Shown here: piece by piece, positions 1-7,349 of the stretch
Numbering within the stretch: the first letter of the stretch is position 1
Layout: each line of letters starts with the position of its first letter
Assembly: GCA_031279895.1 (NCBI GenBank)
Contig: JAITHR010000122.1
Span: forward strand, 1-9,046
Length of the DNA: 9,046 nucleotides
Direction: 5' to 3'
Source of the DNA: Spirochaetaceae bacterium
Lineage (GTDB): Bacteria > Spirochaetota > Spirochaetia > Treponematales > Breznakiellaceae
The notes under the pieces: model-generated
What the model saw: the letters and a program-made list of their open reading frames with translations, nothing else
Database searches by the model: none
What the model was told of the DNA's origin: nothing
Position numbers and translations under genes: made by a program

Positions 1-54
1 CGCGCCGGATTACGAAACTATACACTACTACGCCCCTTCATACCAGCCCGCCTC

Positions 55-372
55 CCGCAGCCTCAGCATGGCCGCAGCCTCCGGCTGTCTCAGCATGGCC
101 GCAGCCTCCGGCTGTTTCAGCATGGCCGCTTGTTGTTTCAAAGCGGTGCGACACCGTGTCCGCAGCCTCCGGCTGTTTCAAACATGGCCGCTTGTTGTTT
201 CCGAATGGTGCGACACCGTGTCCGCAGCCTCCGGCTGTCTCAGCATGACCGCAGCCTCCGGCTGTTTCAAACATGGCCGCCTGTTGTTTCCGAACGGTGC
301 GACACCGTGTCCGCAGCCTCCGGCTGTTTCAAACATGGCCGCTTGTTGTTTCCGAACGGTGCGACACCGTGT
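55..372. repeat. Mosaic tandem array of 62-bp and 27-bp units
   Basis: Three 62-bp units lie at 160-221, 249-310 and 311-372, with a 61-bp variant at 99-159. Shorter 27-bp units lie at 72-98 and 222-248, and a partial one at 55-71. Each unit opens with CCGCAGCCTCCGGCTG, which contains a 5-bp hairpin with loop TCC. Long units continue through ATGGCCGCTTGTTGTTTC and end in the palindrome GACACcGTGTC (150-160, 212-222, 301-311, 363-373). The 27-bp unit is a long unit cut after the ATGG that follows the hairpin, so the array looks like the product of unequal exchange or replication slippage. Frames stay open through it, but the reading is repetitive and frame-indifferent, so I do not call a gene. 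Confidence 0.9.
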
Positions 373-445
373 CCGGTGAGCGGGGCTTCCTACTGCTTAG
401 GCGCGGCTACGCTCTCGCGCCGTCTCCGACGGTTTCATAAGCTTC
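314..445. repeat. Left arm of a long imperfect inverted repeat
   Basis: This stretch matches the reverse complement of 854-980 along nearly its whole length. Shared blocks in order are the hairpin, CATGGCCGC, TTGTTG or CTGTTG, ACACCGTGTC, GGTGAGCG, TTAGGCGC or TTAAGGCGC, GCTACGCT, CGCGC, and GACGGTTTCAT followed by AGCTTC. The distal part of the arm lies beyond the tandem array and carries an inner stem with GGCGCG and CGCGCC arms near 400-420. The two arms enclose about 400 bases that include the left 21-bp array. No transposase is encoded between them. Confidence 0.8.
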
Positions 446-508
446 ACGCCACGCGCTCCGAACAACAACCGCCCGCTTTGCCGCGCTTCGCGGGACGCTT
501 TTGGAACA
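420..508. repeat. Hairpin plus CCGCCCGCTTTGCCGC module, left copy
   Basis: The module starts with the hairpin CCGTC-TCC-GACGG (420-432), followed by TTTCATAAGCTTC. It then contains CCGCCCGCTTTGCCGCGC (469-486) and a tail of the form CGGGACGCTTTTGGAAC. The same sequence of elements occurs twice in direct orientation on the other side of the operon (8377-8451 and 8471-8546), where the tail reads CAGGAAGCTTTTGAAACC. It is a dispersed noncoding repeat. No open frame here is more convincing than chance. Confidence 0.75.
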
Positions 509-586
509 GTGGTAATTCATTTACTAATCTATACTTACTACGCCGTATTCACAGGATTACGCCCCCTCACCGGCGGTTATACACCG
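509..586. other. Spacer between left module and 21-bp array; no gene seen
   Basis: This is an AT-richer stretch. Its start, GGTAATTCATTTACTAATC, loosely resembles the segment GGTAACTCTTTTATTCATAG that separates module and array on the right side (8556-8575). CTATACTTACTACGCC (529-544) is echoed by CTATACACTACTACGCC at 18-34, so another copy of this spacer probably lies at the left window edge. An ATG at 509 opens a frame that runs to 835 through the array, but I see no ribosome binding site and the frame is maintained by the 21-bp period, so I do not call it a gene. Confidence 0.5.
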
Positions 587-822
587 GTATTTTTGCCTTG
601 GAAATACGTCCTGCCAACACGCGGGCTTGCACCCGCAACACGCGGCGGCGTATTGCCGAAACGGGGCGACGTGGTGCCGAAGCGGGACGGCGTGGTGGCA
701 AAGCGAGGAGTTGTGGTGCTAAAGCGGAGAGTTGTGTTTTCAAAGCGGGGAGGCGTGGTGCCGAAGCGGGGCGTTGTGTGTCTCAAGCGAGGGGTTGTGG
801 CGCCGAAGTACGGGGCGGGTAA
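587..822. repeat. Left 21-bp-period tandem array, diverged
   Basis: Ten consecutive 21-bp units run from 601 to 810 with no insertion or deletion, and partial units flank them. Units from 664 onward share the pattern of a G-rich start, GTYGTGGTGCC-like centre and AAGCG end. The first unit, GAAATACGTCCTGCC (601-615), is identical to the core of units in the right-hand array, so both arrays descend from one repeat family. Because 21 is a multiple of three, several frames remain open and read as heptapeptide repeats, such as KRGVVVP-like on the plus strand and FGTTPPR-like on the minus strand. None has a plausible start signal. Confidence 0.85.
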
Positions 823-853
823 GCGGACTGAATAGCGTTAAGGCGCGGGTCGG

Positions 854-980
854 GAAGCTATGAAACCGTCCGCCGTTGCGCGAAGCGTAGCAGCGCCTTA
901 ACAGCACCGACTCGCTCACCAGACACGGTGTTGCACCAATTTGAAGCAACAGGCGGCCATGCTGAAGCCGTCGGAGACGG
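854..980. repeat. Right arm of the long imperfect inverted repeat
   Basis: This is the inverted partner of 314-445. It ends at 980 with CCGTC-GGA-GACGG (968-980), the reverse complement of the hairpin CCGTC-TCC-GACGG. Clear blocks include CACGGTGTTG (reverse of CAACACCGTG), CGCTCACCAGACAC, and GGAAGCTATGAAACCGTC (853-870). An extra pair, TTAAGGCGC (838-846) and GCGCCTTAA (893-901), can form a local stem inside the arm region. The repeat stops 83 bases before glmS, leaving only the promoter segment between repeat and operon. Confidence 0.8.
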
Positions 981-1003
981 GCCGCCGGCGGGGAAGTAAA
1001 AAT

Positions 1004-1033
1004 TTGCTTTACAGGGGGGGCGGTCATTATACT
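1004..1033 (+). promoter_or_regulatory. Candidate sigma70-type promoter of the glm operon
   Basis: TTGCTT (1004-1009) can serve as a -35 box and TATACT (1028-1033) as a -10 box, with an 18-base spacer that includes a run of seven G. Transcription would begin near 1040, giving a leader of only about 25 bases before glmS. The segment lies in the only non-repetitive sequence upstream of the operon. A weak palindrome, GTAAA-N7-TTTAC (996-1012), overlaps the -35 region. The call rests on box similarity and position only. Confidence 0.5.
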
Positions 1034-1050
1034 TTGCGGTATATCAAAGT
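1031..1050. promoter_or_regulatory. Operator-like inverted repeat ACTTTG-N8-CAAAGT
   Basis: Two perfect 6-bp arms are separated by 8 bases. The repeat overlaps the end of the candidate -10 box and reaches to four bases before the ribosome binding site. A repressor bound here would cover the transcription start. I do not recognise the regulator family and no regulator gene is in the window. As RNA the stem is weak, so a DNA-binding site is more likely than an attenuator. Confidence 0.35.
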
Positions 1051-1063
1051 AAAGAAGGGAGCC

Positions 1064-1483
1064 ATGGAGAAGAAAAAGCTGGTCATCGGCGTTATCGGGT
1101 CCGATGTTCACGCGGTAGGGAACAAGATTCTCTACCACGCCTTTACCGCGGCGGGTTTTGAAGTAACCAATCTGGGGGTTATGGTCTCTCAGGAAGAATA
1201 TATCGAAGCCGCGCTTGAAACCGCGGCGGACGCGATCCTCGTCTCGTCCCTGTACGGACACGGGGAGCTTGACTGCCGGGGTCTGCGCGACAAATGCGAC
1301 GAGGCCGGGCTTACCGGAATACTCCTCTATGCGGGGGGGAATATCGTGGTGGGAAAGCAGGACTTCGAGGATGTGGAAAAGCGGTTCAAGGCCCTGGGGT
1401 TTGACCGCGTGTTCGGGCCCGGCACGCCGCCGGAAGAGACGGTTCGGGCGCTCCGCGAGGATCTGGGTATACGGGATGAATAG
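1064..1483 (+). CDS. glmS: Glutamate mutase small (sigma) subunit, cobalamin-binding
   Basis: This 139-residue protein binds adenosylcobalamin and, with GlmE, forms glutamate mutase (methylaspartate mutase, EC 5.4.99.1), which rearranges L-glutamate to (2S,3S)-3-methylaspartate. The base-off/His-on motif D-x-H-x-x-G is intact as Asp14, His16 and Gly19, with His16 as the lower axial cobalt ligand. [15 protein letters not shown] and GGNIVVGKQ follow, as expected of the Rossmann-like B12 domain. The length agrees with clostridial GlmS (about 137 aa). ATG at 1064 is preferred because it has GAAGGGAG just upstream and starts right at the conserved N-terminus. The in-frame ATG at 941 would add 41 residues encoded by repeat and promoter DNA. 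First gene of the operon, 30 bases before glmL. No cobalamin riboswitch fits in the short leader. Confidence 0.96.
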   Translation: MEKKKLVIGVIGSDVHAVGNKILYHAFTAAGFEVTNLGVMVSQEEYIEAALETAADAILVSSLYGHGELDCRGLRDKCDEAGLTGILLYAGGNIVVGKQDFEDVEKRFKALGFDRVFGPGTPPEETVRALREDLGIRDE

Positions 1484-1513
1484 TAAAGATGAAAAAAGAG
1501 CAAGAGCAGCACT

Positions 1514-2896
1514 ATGGAAGCGGTTTTACTGATTGATTTCGGCAGCACCAATACCAAAGTTACCGCGGTGGATCCGTCTGGAGCGCGGCTTTTGGGAACC
1601 GCCGCGGCGTTTACCACAGTGGAAACCGATATTGGCGAGGGGCTGGGCGAGGCCCTCTCGACTCTCCAGAAAGAAACCGGCCCCCTTAGGTTTACGGAAC
1701 GTTTCGCCTGCTCAAGCGCCGCGGGGGGGCTGCGTATGGTGGCAAGCGGCCTCGTGCCGTCCCTCACCGCAGCGGCTGCCCGTTTCGCGGCGCTGGGCGC
1801 CGGTGCGAAAATCGTGGGGCTGTACGCCTACGAGCTTACCGACGGGGATATTGCCGAGATTGCCGCGCTTAAACCGGACATTTTTCTCCTCACCGGCGGG
1901 GTGGACGGCGGAAACAAGGAGTGCGTCATCCGTAATGCCGAGGCGCTGTCCGCGCTTACGCCGTCGTTTCCGATAATCGTGGCCGGAAACCGCGCGGCCT
2001 CCGGCGCGTGCCTCGCCGTTCTTCGCGGCTGGGAGGTAACGGCCTGTCCCAACGTGCTTCCCGGACTGGGGAAACTCGCGGTGGAACCGGTGCAGGAGCG
2101 GATACGGGAGCTGTTCCTCAAGCGGATTATCCAAGCCAAAGGTCTTTCCAGAGAGCGGGCGCTTGTCTCCGGTATCCTCATGCCCACCCCGCAGGCCGTA
2201 AAGCGGGCGCTGGAAGTGCTTGCCGAAGGCGCCGGCGGGGAGCGGGGGTTCGGAGAACTGGCGGCGGTTGACCTGGGCGGCGCCACGACCGACGTCTATT
2301 CAATGGCTTCCGGGCTTCCTACCGGCGGAGAGACGGTGCTTAAAGGGATACCGGAGCCTTTTTCCAAGCGCACCGTAGAGGGGGATATTGGTATGCGGTA
2401 CGGCGCGAAGGGGGTGGTGGACGCCGCGGGCCCGGAAAGACTCGCGGCGCTCTCCGGCCTGACGCCTGATGAAATCCGAAAGCAGACGGAGTATCTCGCG
2501 GCGCATCCCGAGGCAGTGCCTGAAACGCCGCGGGACGAGGCGCTGGACTACGCCCTTGCCGCCTGCGCGGTGGAGACCGCGATGGAGCGCCACGCCGGAA
2601 CCCTTGAGGAAGTCTATACCCCTACGGGGCGTATGTTTTCCCAGACCGGCAAGGACCTGCGCACCGTAAACCGGCTCGTTCTCACAGGCGGCGCGGTTAT
2701 CCGCAATGCCCGCGCCCATGAAATCGCGTCCCGCGCCCGGTACGCCGCGGAGAATCCCGCGTCCCTGAAACCTGCGGGAGCGGAACTCTACGTGGATAAG
2801 GCGTATATCCTCGCGGCCATGGGGTTGTTAGCGGAAACCCGTCCCGAAGCCGCGCTTAGCATTATGAAAAAGGAGATTCAAAGACATGGAACTTGA
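1514..2896 (+). CDS. glmL: Glutamate mutase reactivating factor, ASKHA ATPase (GlmL/MutL)
   Basis: GlmL proteins are actin/Hsp70-fold ATPases encoded between the two glutamate mutase subunits. The family is thought to act as a chaperone that exchanges damaged cobalamin on the mutase. Visible ATPase elements are phosphate-1 IDFGSTNTK (residues 7-15), phosphate-2 [11 protein letters not shown] (251-261) and adenosine motif LVLTGGAVI (388-396). LLTGGVDGG (126-134) and [12 protein letters not shown] (287-298) are typical of the family. Length is 460 residues, near the usual size. The first in-frame ATG after a stop is at 1514. Its ribosome binding site is poor (GAGCAAGAGCAG only), unlike every other gene here, which suggests low or coupled translation suited to a factor needed in small amounts. 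The 3' end overlaps glmE by 11 bases. Confidence 0.93.
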   Translation: MEAVLLIDFGSTNTKVTAVDPSGARLLGTAAAFTTVETDIGEGLGEALSTLQKETGPLRFTERFACSSAAGGLRMVASGLVPSLTAAAARFAALGAGAKIVGLYAYELTDGDIAEIAALKPDIFLLTGGVDGGNKECVIRNAEALSALTPSFPIIVAGNRAASGACLAVLRGWEVTACPNVLPGLGKLAVEPVQERIRELFLKRIIQAKGLSRERALVSGILMPTPQAVKRALEVLAEGAGGERGFGELAAVDLGGATTDVYSMASGLPTGGETVLKGIPEPFSKRTVEGDIGMRYGAKGVVDAAGPERLAALSGLTPDEIRKQTEYLAAHPEAVPETPRDEALDYALAACAVETAMERHAGTLEEVYTPTGRMFSQTGKDLRTVNRLVLTGGAVIRNARAHEIASRARYAAENPASLKPAGAELYVDKAYILAAMGLLAETRPEAALSIMKKEIQRHGT

Positions 2897-4334
2897 AAAC
2901 AGACGTATACCTGACGACGATTTTTATACGGTCCGGCGGGAGGTGCTCTCCCAGTGGCCCACCGGCAAGGACGTGAACCTTGAAGAGAGTTTCGCCTACC
3001 ACCGGAGCCTCCCGGAGAAAAAGATATTTTCCGCCCGTCTGCTCAAGGCGAAGAGTTCCGGCGCGACCCTCGTACAGCCCCGCGCCGGAGTAGCCCTGAT
3101 AAGCGAGCATATCAAGCTCCTCACCTATCTCCAGGACGAGGGCCAGGCGGACCTGCTTCCCACCACCATTGACAGTTATACCCGCCAGAACCGGTTTCAG
3201 AAAGCCGAGGAAGGGATCGAGGAATCGATTAAGAACCATAAATCCATGCTGAACGGCTTTCCGGCGGTCAATCACGGGGTAGACGGATGCCGCCAGATTA
3301 TTGACGCCCTCGATATTCCGGTGCAGGTGCGCCACGGTACGCCGGACGCCCGCCTCCTCACGGAGATTTCCTATGCCGGCGGGTTTACCAGCTACGAAGG
3401 CGGCGGGATTTCGTATAATATCCCCTACGCGAAAAACGTTGACCTCGCGAAAACCATTCTGGACTGGCAGTATGTCGACCGGCTTACGGGCATCTATGAA
3501 GAGGCGGGCATACCTATCAACCGCGAACCTTTCGGCCCGCTCACCGGTACGCTGGTTCCCCCGTGCATCTCCCATGCGATAGGGATTATCGAAAGCCTCC
3601 TGGCGGCGGAACAAGGGGTGCGGAACATCACCGTGGGGTACGGTCAGTGCGGCAACCTCCTGCAAGACGTGGCCGCGCTGCAAACCTTGCAGAACCTGAC
3701 GGACGAATACCTGCAAAAGCGGGGACACGGGGACGTAACGGTTACGACGGTGCTTCATCAGTGGATGGGGGGCTTTCCCCAGGACGAGGCCAAAGCCTTT
3801 GCGGTCATCTCCTGGGGAAGCACGGTGGCGGCCCTTGCCGGGGCCACCAAAGTTATTGTCAAAACCCCCCACGAGGCCATGGGCATTCCCACTATGGAAG
3901 CCAACGCCCAGGGGCTGCGGTGTACCAAACAGATTATTACCATGCTTGGGGACCAGGGGGTGGACACCAATTCCCTCATGGACGAGAAGGTCATTATTTC
4001 CGCCGAGACCCGCTGTATCGTGGACAAGGTTTTCGAGCTGGGCCACGGGGATATTGCCAAAGGCGCGGTGCGGGCGTTTCAGGCCGGCGTACTGGACGTA
4101 CCGTTCGCCCCGAGCCGCTTTAACGCCGGCAAGGTGCTTCCGGCGCGGGACAATGACGGGGCCATACGCTTTTTTGACCCCGGCGCGCTGCCTCTTACCG
4201 GAGAGCTTTTGGAATTCCACAAACAGAAAATAGCGGCCCGCGCCAAGTATGAAAAACGGGATCCCTCCTTTCAGATGGTTATTGACGACGTGTACGCCAT
4301 CAGCAAGGGACGGCTTGTGGGACGTCCGGCCTAG
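2886..4334 (+). CDS. glmE: Glutamate mutase large (epsilon) subunit
   Basis: This is the catalytic TIM-barrel subunit of glutamate mutase. It binds glutamate and clamps the adenosylcobalamin held by GlmS. It has 482 residues against 483 in Clostridium cochlearium. The known substrate-binding residues fall at the same numbers: the arginine claw Arg66 (in QPRAG), Arg100 (in SYTRQNR) and Arg149 (in [10 protein letters not shown]), the general-base glutamate Glu171 (in SYEGGG), and Tyr177 and Tyr181. [11 protein letters not shown] and [11 protein letters not shown] follow as in the family. The enzyme should therefore be active. A ribosome binding site AAGGAG lies inside glmL at about 2869-2874 and the start overlaps the glmL stop (TGA in another frame), which indicates translational coupling. 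The mal gene starts 27 bases downstream. Confidence 0.97.
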   Translation: MELENRRIPDDDFYTVRREVLSQWPTGKDVNLEESFAYHRSLPEKKIFSARLLKAKSSGATLVQPRAGVALISEHIKLLTYLQDEGQADLLPTTIDSYTRQNRFQKAEEGIEESIKNHKSMLNGFPAVNHGVDGCRQIIDALDIPVQVRHGTPDARLLTEISYAGGFTSYEGGGISYNIPYAKNVDLAKTILDWQYVDRLTGIYEEAGIPINREPFGPLTGTLVPPCISHAIGIIESLLAAEQGVRNITVGYGQCGNLLQDVAALQTLQNLTDEYLQKRGHGDVTVTTVLHQWMGGFPQDEAKAFAVISWGSTVAALAGATKVIVKTPHEAMGIPTMEANAQGLRCTKQIITMLGDQGVDTNSLMDEKVIISAETRCIVDKVFELGHGDIAKGAVRAFQAGVLDVPFAPSRFNAGKVLPARDNDGAIRFFDPGALPLTGELLEFHKQKIAARAKYEKRDPSFQMVIDDVYAISKGRLVGRPA

Positions 4335-4361
4335 GACGCCGCGTCCCGAAGGAGTAAAAAA

Positions 4362-5612
4362 ATGAAAATTACAAACGCGGTATGCGCGGCGGGAAGAACG
4401 GGGTTCTTTTTCGACGACCAGCGCGCCATCAAACAGGGCGCCAAAGCGGACGGCGCAAGCTACGACGGCTCTCCGGTAACCCCGGGGTTTCAGGCGGTTC
4501 GTCAGGCCGGAGAATCGATTTCGGTGATGTTCGTCCTCGAAGACGGCCAGATCGCCTTCGGGGACTGCGCCGCGGTCCAGTATTCGGGCGCCGGCGGACG
4601 GGACCCGCTGTTTCTGGCCGAAGACTTTATACCGGTTATCGAAAAGCACCTGTTTCCCCGGCTTGTGGGGCGCGACATTGAGATTGAGAGCTTCCGCACA
4701 CTGGCGGAGGAACTCGAACATTGTACGATTGACGGCGCACGGCTCCATACCGCTATCCGCTACGGGGTGTCCCAGGCCCTGCTCGACGCGGTTGCCAAGG
4801 CGAAACACCGGCTCATGTGCGAGGTAATCGCCGAGGAATACGGCCTTACCCTCAAAGCCGAAGGGGTTCCTATTTTTACCCAGAGCGGGGACACGCGGTA
4901 TGACAATGTGGATAAGATGATTATAAAAGAGGCTGCTGTCCTGCCCCACGGTCTTATCAATAATGTCAAAACCAAGCTGGGGGAGCGGGGGGAACTCCTT
5001 CGCGAGTATGTCTCGTGGCTGAGAGCGCGGATACTGCGCCTGCGCCTCCGCGACTCCTACGCGCCGGTGCTCCACCTCGACGTATACGGCACCATCGGCC
5101 AGGTCTTCGGCAACACCAACTACAACGCCATGGCCGATTACCTGGCAACCCTGTCCGACGCGGCCATGCCCTTCAAACTGCGTATCGAAGGGCCTATGGA
5201 CACGGAGGACAGGGAAAAGCAGATGGCCGCCCTCGCCGCGCTTACCGAAACGGTAGACCGGCGGAAGATACCGGTGGAAATCGTGGCGGACGAATGGTGC
5301 AACACCCTTGAGGACATACGGTATTTCGCGGATAACCGTGCGGGACACATGGTACAGATAAAAACGCCCGACCTGGGAGGAATAGGCAATATCGTGGAGG
5401 CGGTGCGGTACTGTAAGGAAAAGGGCATAGGCGCGTATCAGGGCGGCACCTGCAACGAGACCGACCGGTCCGCCCAGGTCTGCGTCCATCTTGCGATGGC
5501 CTCCCGTCCCGACCAGATACTCGCCAAACCGGGTATGGGCGTGGATGAGGGGTTTATGATTGTGTATAACGAAATGCAGCGGGTTATACGCCTGCTTAAA
5601 ATACGACAGTAA
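4362..5612 (+). CDS. mal: Methylaspartate ammonia-lyase
   Basis: This enzyme (EC 4.3.1.2, enolase superfamily) removes ammonia from 3-methylaspartate to give mesaconate, the step after glutamate mutase. Length is 416 residues against about 413 in Clostridium tetanomorphum. The Mg2+ ligands are present as Asp240 (in LHLDVYG), Glu276 (in RIEGPMD) and Asp310 (in IVADEWC). The catalytic-base lysine is Lys334 and the neighbouring Gln332 sits in VQIKTPDLGG. His196, Gln174 and the Thr363-Cys364 pair of GGTCNETD complete the site. Each residue is offset by two or three from the numbering I recall for the clostridial enzymes. Start is supported by AAGGAG (4349-4354). The AtuA-like gene begins 12 bases after the stop. 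Nothing in the sequence suggests damage. Confidence 0.97.
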   Translation: MKITNAVCAAGRTGFFFDDQRAIKQGAKADGASYDGSPVTPGFQAVRQAGESISVMFVLEDGQIAFGDCAAVQYSGAGGRDPLFLAEDFIPVIEKHLFPRLVGRDIEIESFRTLAEELEHCTIDGARLHTAIRYGVSQALLDAVAKAKHRLMCEVIAEEYGLTLKAEGVPIFTQSGDTRYDNVDKMIIKEAAVLPHGLINNVKTKLGERGELLREYVSWLRARILRLRLRDSYAPVLHLDVYGTIGQVFGNTNYNAMADYLATLSDAAMPFKLRIEGPMDTEDREKQMAALAALTETVDRRKIPVEIVADEWCNTLEDIRYFADNRAGHMVQIKTPDLGGIGNIVEAVRYCKEKGIGAYQGGTCNETDRSAQVCVHLAMASRPDQILAKPGMGVDEGFMIVYNEMQRVIRLLKIRQ

Positions 5613-5624
5613 GGAGAGTAAAAT

Positions 5625-7004
5625 ATGGCGCACGCGCACCAGCAAAAAGAAGAATTCCGTATTCTTTCCACCACCGCGATTCTGGGCTACGGGTTCCCTG
5701 CGGCCTCGTTTGAGGCGGGCATGGCCCGCAATCCCCACCTTATCGCGGTTGACGCGGGATCAACCGACCCGGGACCCTATTACCTGGGCGCCGGTGTTTC
5801 CTTTACCGACCGCGGCGCGGTGAAGCGGGATCTGGAGATTATGCTCAAAGCCGGAATACCCGCTAAGATACCCATCGTTATCGGCACCGCCGGCGGGTCC
5901 GGCGGGGAACCGCACCTCTTATGGTGTCGGGAGATAATCGAGGAAATCGCCGCGGAGAACGGCCTGCATTTTAAGATGGCGGTTATCCACGCGGAACTTG
6001 AAAAGGGCTTCGTGCTGGAATCCTTTAAGCGGGGGAACATCACCCCGCTCGATCCGGCGCCGCCCCTCACCGCTTCCGAGATTGAGGCAAGCACCCGCAT
6101 CGTGGCCCAGATGGGGCTTGAGCCCTTTCTCGCGGCCCTTGACCAGGGGGTTGACCTTATCCTCGCGGGACGGACGTATGATCCGGTTTGTTTCGCCGCG
6201 CTCCCTATCAAACGGGGCTACGACAGGGCGCTGTCCCTCCACCTGGGCAAGATACTCGAATGCGCCTCCATCTGCGCGACCCCGGGAAGCGGTTCGGATT
6301 GTATGTTCGGCTACATCGGGGAGGATTACTTCCGCGTGGAACCGCTTAACCCGGCGCGCAAATGCACCACCCTTTCGGTGGCGGCCCACACGCTCTATGA
6401 AAAGACCAACCCCTACCTGCTCCCCGGACCCGGAGGCCACCTGGACCTCCATAACTGCCGTTTCGAGCAGGAGACCGAAAACATCGTGCGGGTCAGCGGC
6501 ACCTCGTTCGTACCCGGCACGGTCAACACGGTGAAACTTGAAGGCGCGAAGCCCATTGGGTTCCGCACCGTTTCCATCGCGGGCTGCAGGGACCCGATTA
6601 TGATCGCCAGGATCGACGCGGTTGTCAAAGGCGTTGAGGAGCGGGTGGCGGACAACTTCCGGGGCAAACTGGAAAACTACCGGCTCCGCTTTAACATCTA
6701 CGGCAAAGACGGGGTCATGGCCGGTCTGGAACCCCACCCAAGCACCGAGGGCGCGCACGAAATCGGGATTATCATCGAGGCCGTGGCCGGGACCCAGAAA
6801 CAGGCGGACACCATAGCCTCGTTCGCCCGCTCCACCATGCTGCACTACGGCTACGAGGGACGCCGCTCCACCGCGGGCAACCTGGCCTTCCCCTATTCCC
6901 CCAGCGACTTCCACGCCGGGGAAGTGTACGTGTTCAGCGTCTATCACCTCTTGGCCGCCGAGGACCCGGCGGCGCTTTTCCCCAGGGAAATCATCAGCCT
7001 CTAA
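5625..7004 (+). CDS. AtuA/DUF1446-family protein, function unknown in this pathway
   Basis: The 459-residue soluble protein resembles the acyclic terpene utilisation AtuA (DUF1446) family, whose biochemical activity is not settled. Glycine-rich motifs line up in order: DAGSTDPGPYYLG (43-55), GTAGGSGGEPH (87-97), AGRTYDPVCF (181-190), and HLGKILECASICATPG (206-221) then GSDCMFGYIGED. Cysteines 213, 217 and 226 are clustered, with others at 101, 189, 247, 278 and 321, so a metal or iron-sulfur site is possible but unproven. No signal peptide or membrane segment is seen. AAGGAG sits nine bases before the ATG. The gene is 12 bases after mal and 18 before the DUF4387-like gene. Such proteins are usually paired with a small C-terminal or separate partner, here probably the next gene. 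A role after mesaconate formation is my inference from position. Confidence 0.8.
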   Translation: MAHAHQQKEEFRILSTTAILGYGFPAASFEAGMARNPHLIAVDAGSTDPGPYYLGAGVSFTDRGAVKRDLEIMLKAGIPAKIPIVIGTAGGSGGEPHLLWCREIIEEIAAENGLHFKMAVIHAELEKGFVLESFKRGNITPLDPAPPLTASEIEASTRIVAQMGLEPFLAALDQGVDLILAGRTYDPVCFAALPIKRGYDRALSLHLGKILECASICATPGSGSDCMFGYIGEDYFRVEPLNPARKCTTLSVAAHTLYEKTNPYLLPGPGGHLDLHNCRFEQETENIVRVSGTSFVPGTVNTVKLEGAKPIGFRTVSIAGCRDPIMIARIDAVVKGVEERVADNFRGKLENYRLRFNIYGKDGVMAGLEPHPSTEGAHEIGIIIEAVAGTQKQADTIASFARSTMLHYGYEGRRSTAGNLAFPYSPSDFHAGEVYVFSVYHLLAAEDPAALFPREIISL

Positions 7005-7022
7005 CAGGAAGGAACCGCAGAT

Positions 7023-7340
7023 ATGAAAACAAAACTCGTGGATATTACCGAGATTATCAGAAGCAAAAATTCAGGACCCTACGAACTTACCATAGACCTT
7101 ATGTTCTCCAGCTTTGACTGGTACGAAAAGGTCCGCGACGCGAAACTGATAAACGAAAAGCTCGTGTGCGGGCTCTACAAAATCACGCCGGACCGGATTA
7201 TCAACATCATTGCCTTTGATCCGGCAAAAGCCATAAAAGTAACCATCAAGCGCCCCCTCTGTTCCGGTGACCCCGGTGAAACCGACGTATACGGCGCCCA
7301 GCAGCACGGCCCCTTCCTGGACGTGGTTCTTGACCTCTAG
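7023..7340 (+). CDS. DUF4387-family small protein, likely AtuA partner
   Basis: This 105-residue protein resembles DUF4387. Visible motifs are EIIRSKNSGPYELTIDLMF (10-28) and IKRPLCSGDPGETDVYGAQQ (75-94), the latter ending in HGPFL. It has no signal peptide or membrane segment. Larger AtuA proteins carry an extra C-terminal domain of about 100 residues, so this gene plus the preceding one may together equal a two-domain AtuA protein that is split here. That is inference from size and order. A GAAGGA ribosome binding site lies at 7008-7013. The next gene follows after 60 bases, the longest gap in the operon, which contains a possible stem-loop. The enzymatic activity, if any, is unknown. Confidence 0.8.
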   Translation: MKTKLVDITEIIRSKNSGPYELTIDLMFSSFDWYEKVRDAKLINEKLVCGLYKITPDRIINIIAFDPAKAIKVTIKRPLCSGDPGETDVYGAQQHGPFLDVVLDL

Positions 7341-7349
7341 ACCCCGCAT

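Noticed and set aside
130..835. Plus-strand frames of 230 and 108 codons running through the left repeats
   Set aside because: They exist because 21-bp units keep frames open. Overlapping frames on both strands are equally open, composition is low-complexity, and no start signal is visible.
314..980. Insertion sequence bounded by the inverted repeat
   Set aside because: No transposase-like frame lies between the arms, and no target duplication could be identified. It is kept only as an inverted repeat.
941..1063. N-terminal extension of GlmS from an ATG at 941
   Set aside because: The 41 extra residues come from the inverted-repeat arm and promoter segment. The family N-terminus begins exactly at the ATG at 1064, which has its own ribosome binding site.
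981..1063. Cobalamin riboswitch upstream of glmS
   Set aside because: The non-repetitive leader is too short for the roughly 200-base structure and no B12-box-like sequence was seen.
2862..5738. A 958-codon open frame on the minus strand, opposite glmE and mal
   Set aside because: It is opposite two genes with intact catalytic residues. GC-rich codon use leaves the antisense frame open, and the translation shows no family I recognise. No minus-strand ribosome binding site is evident.
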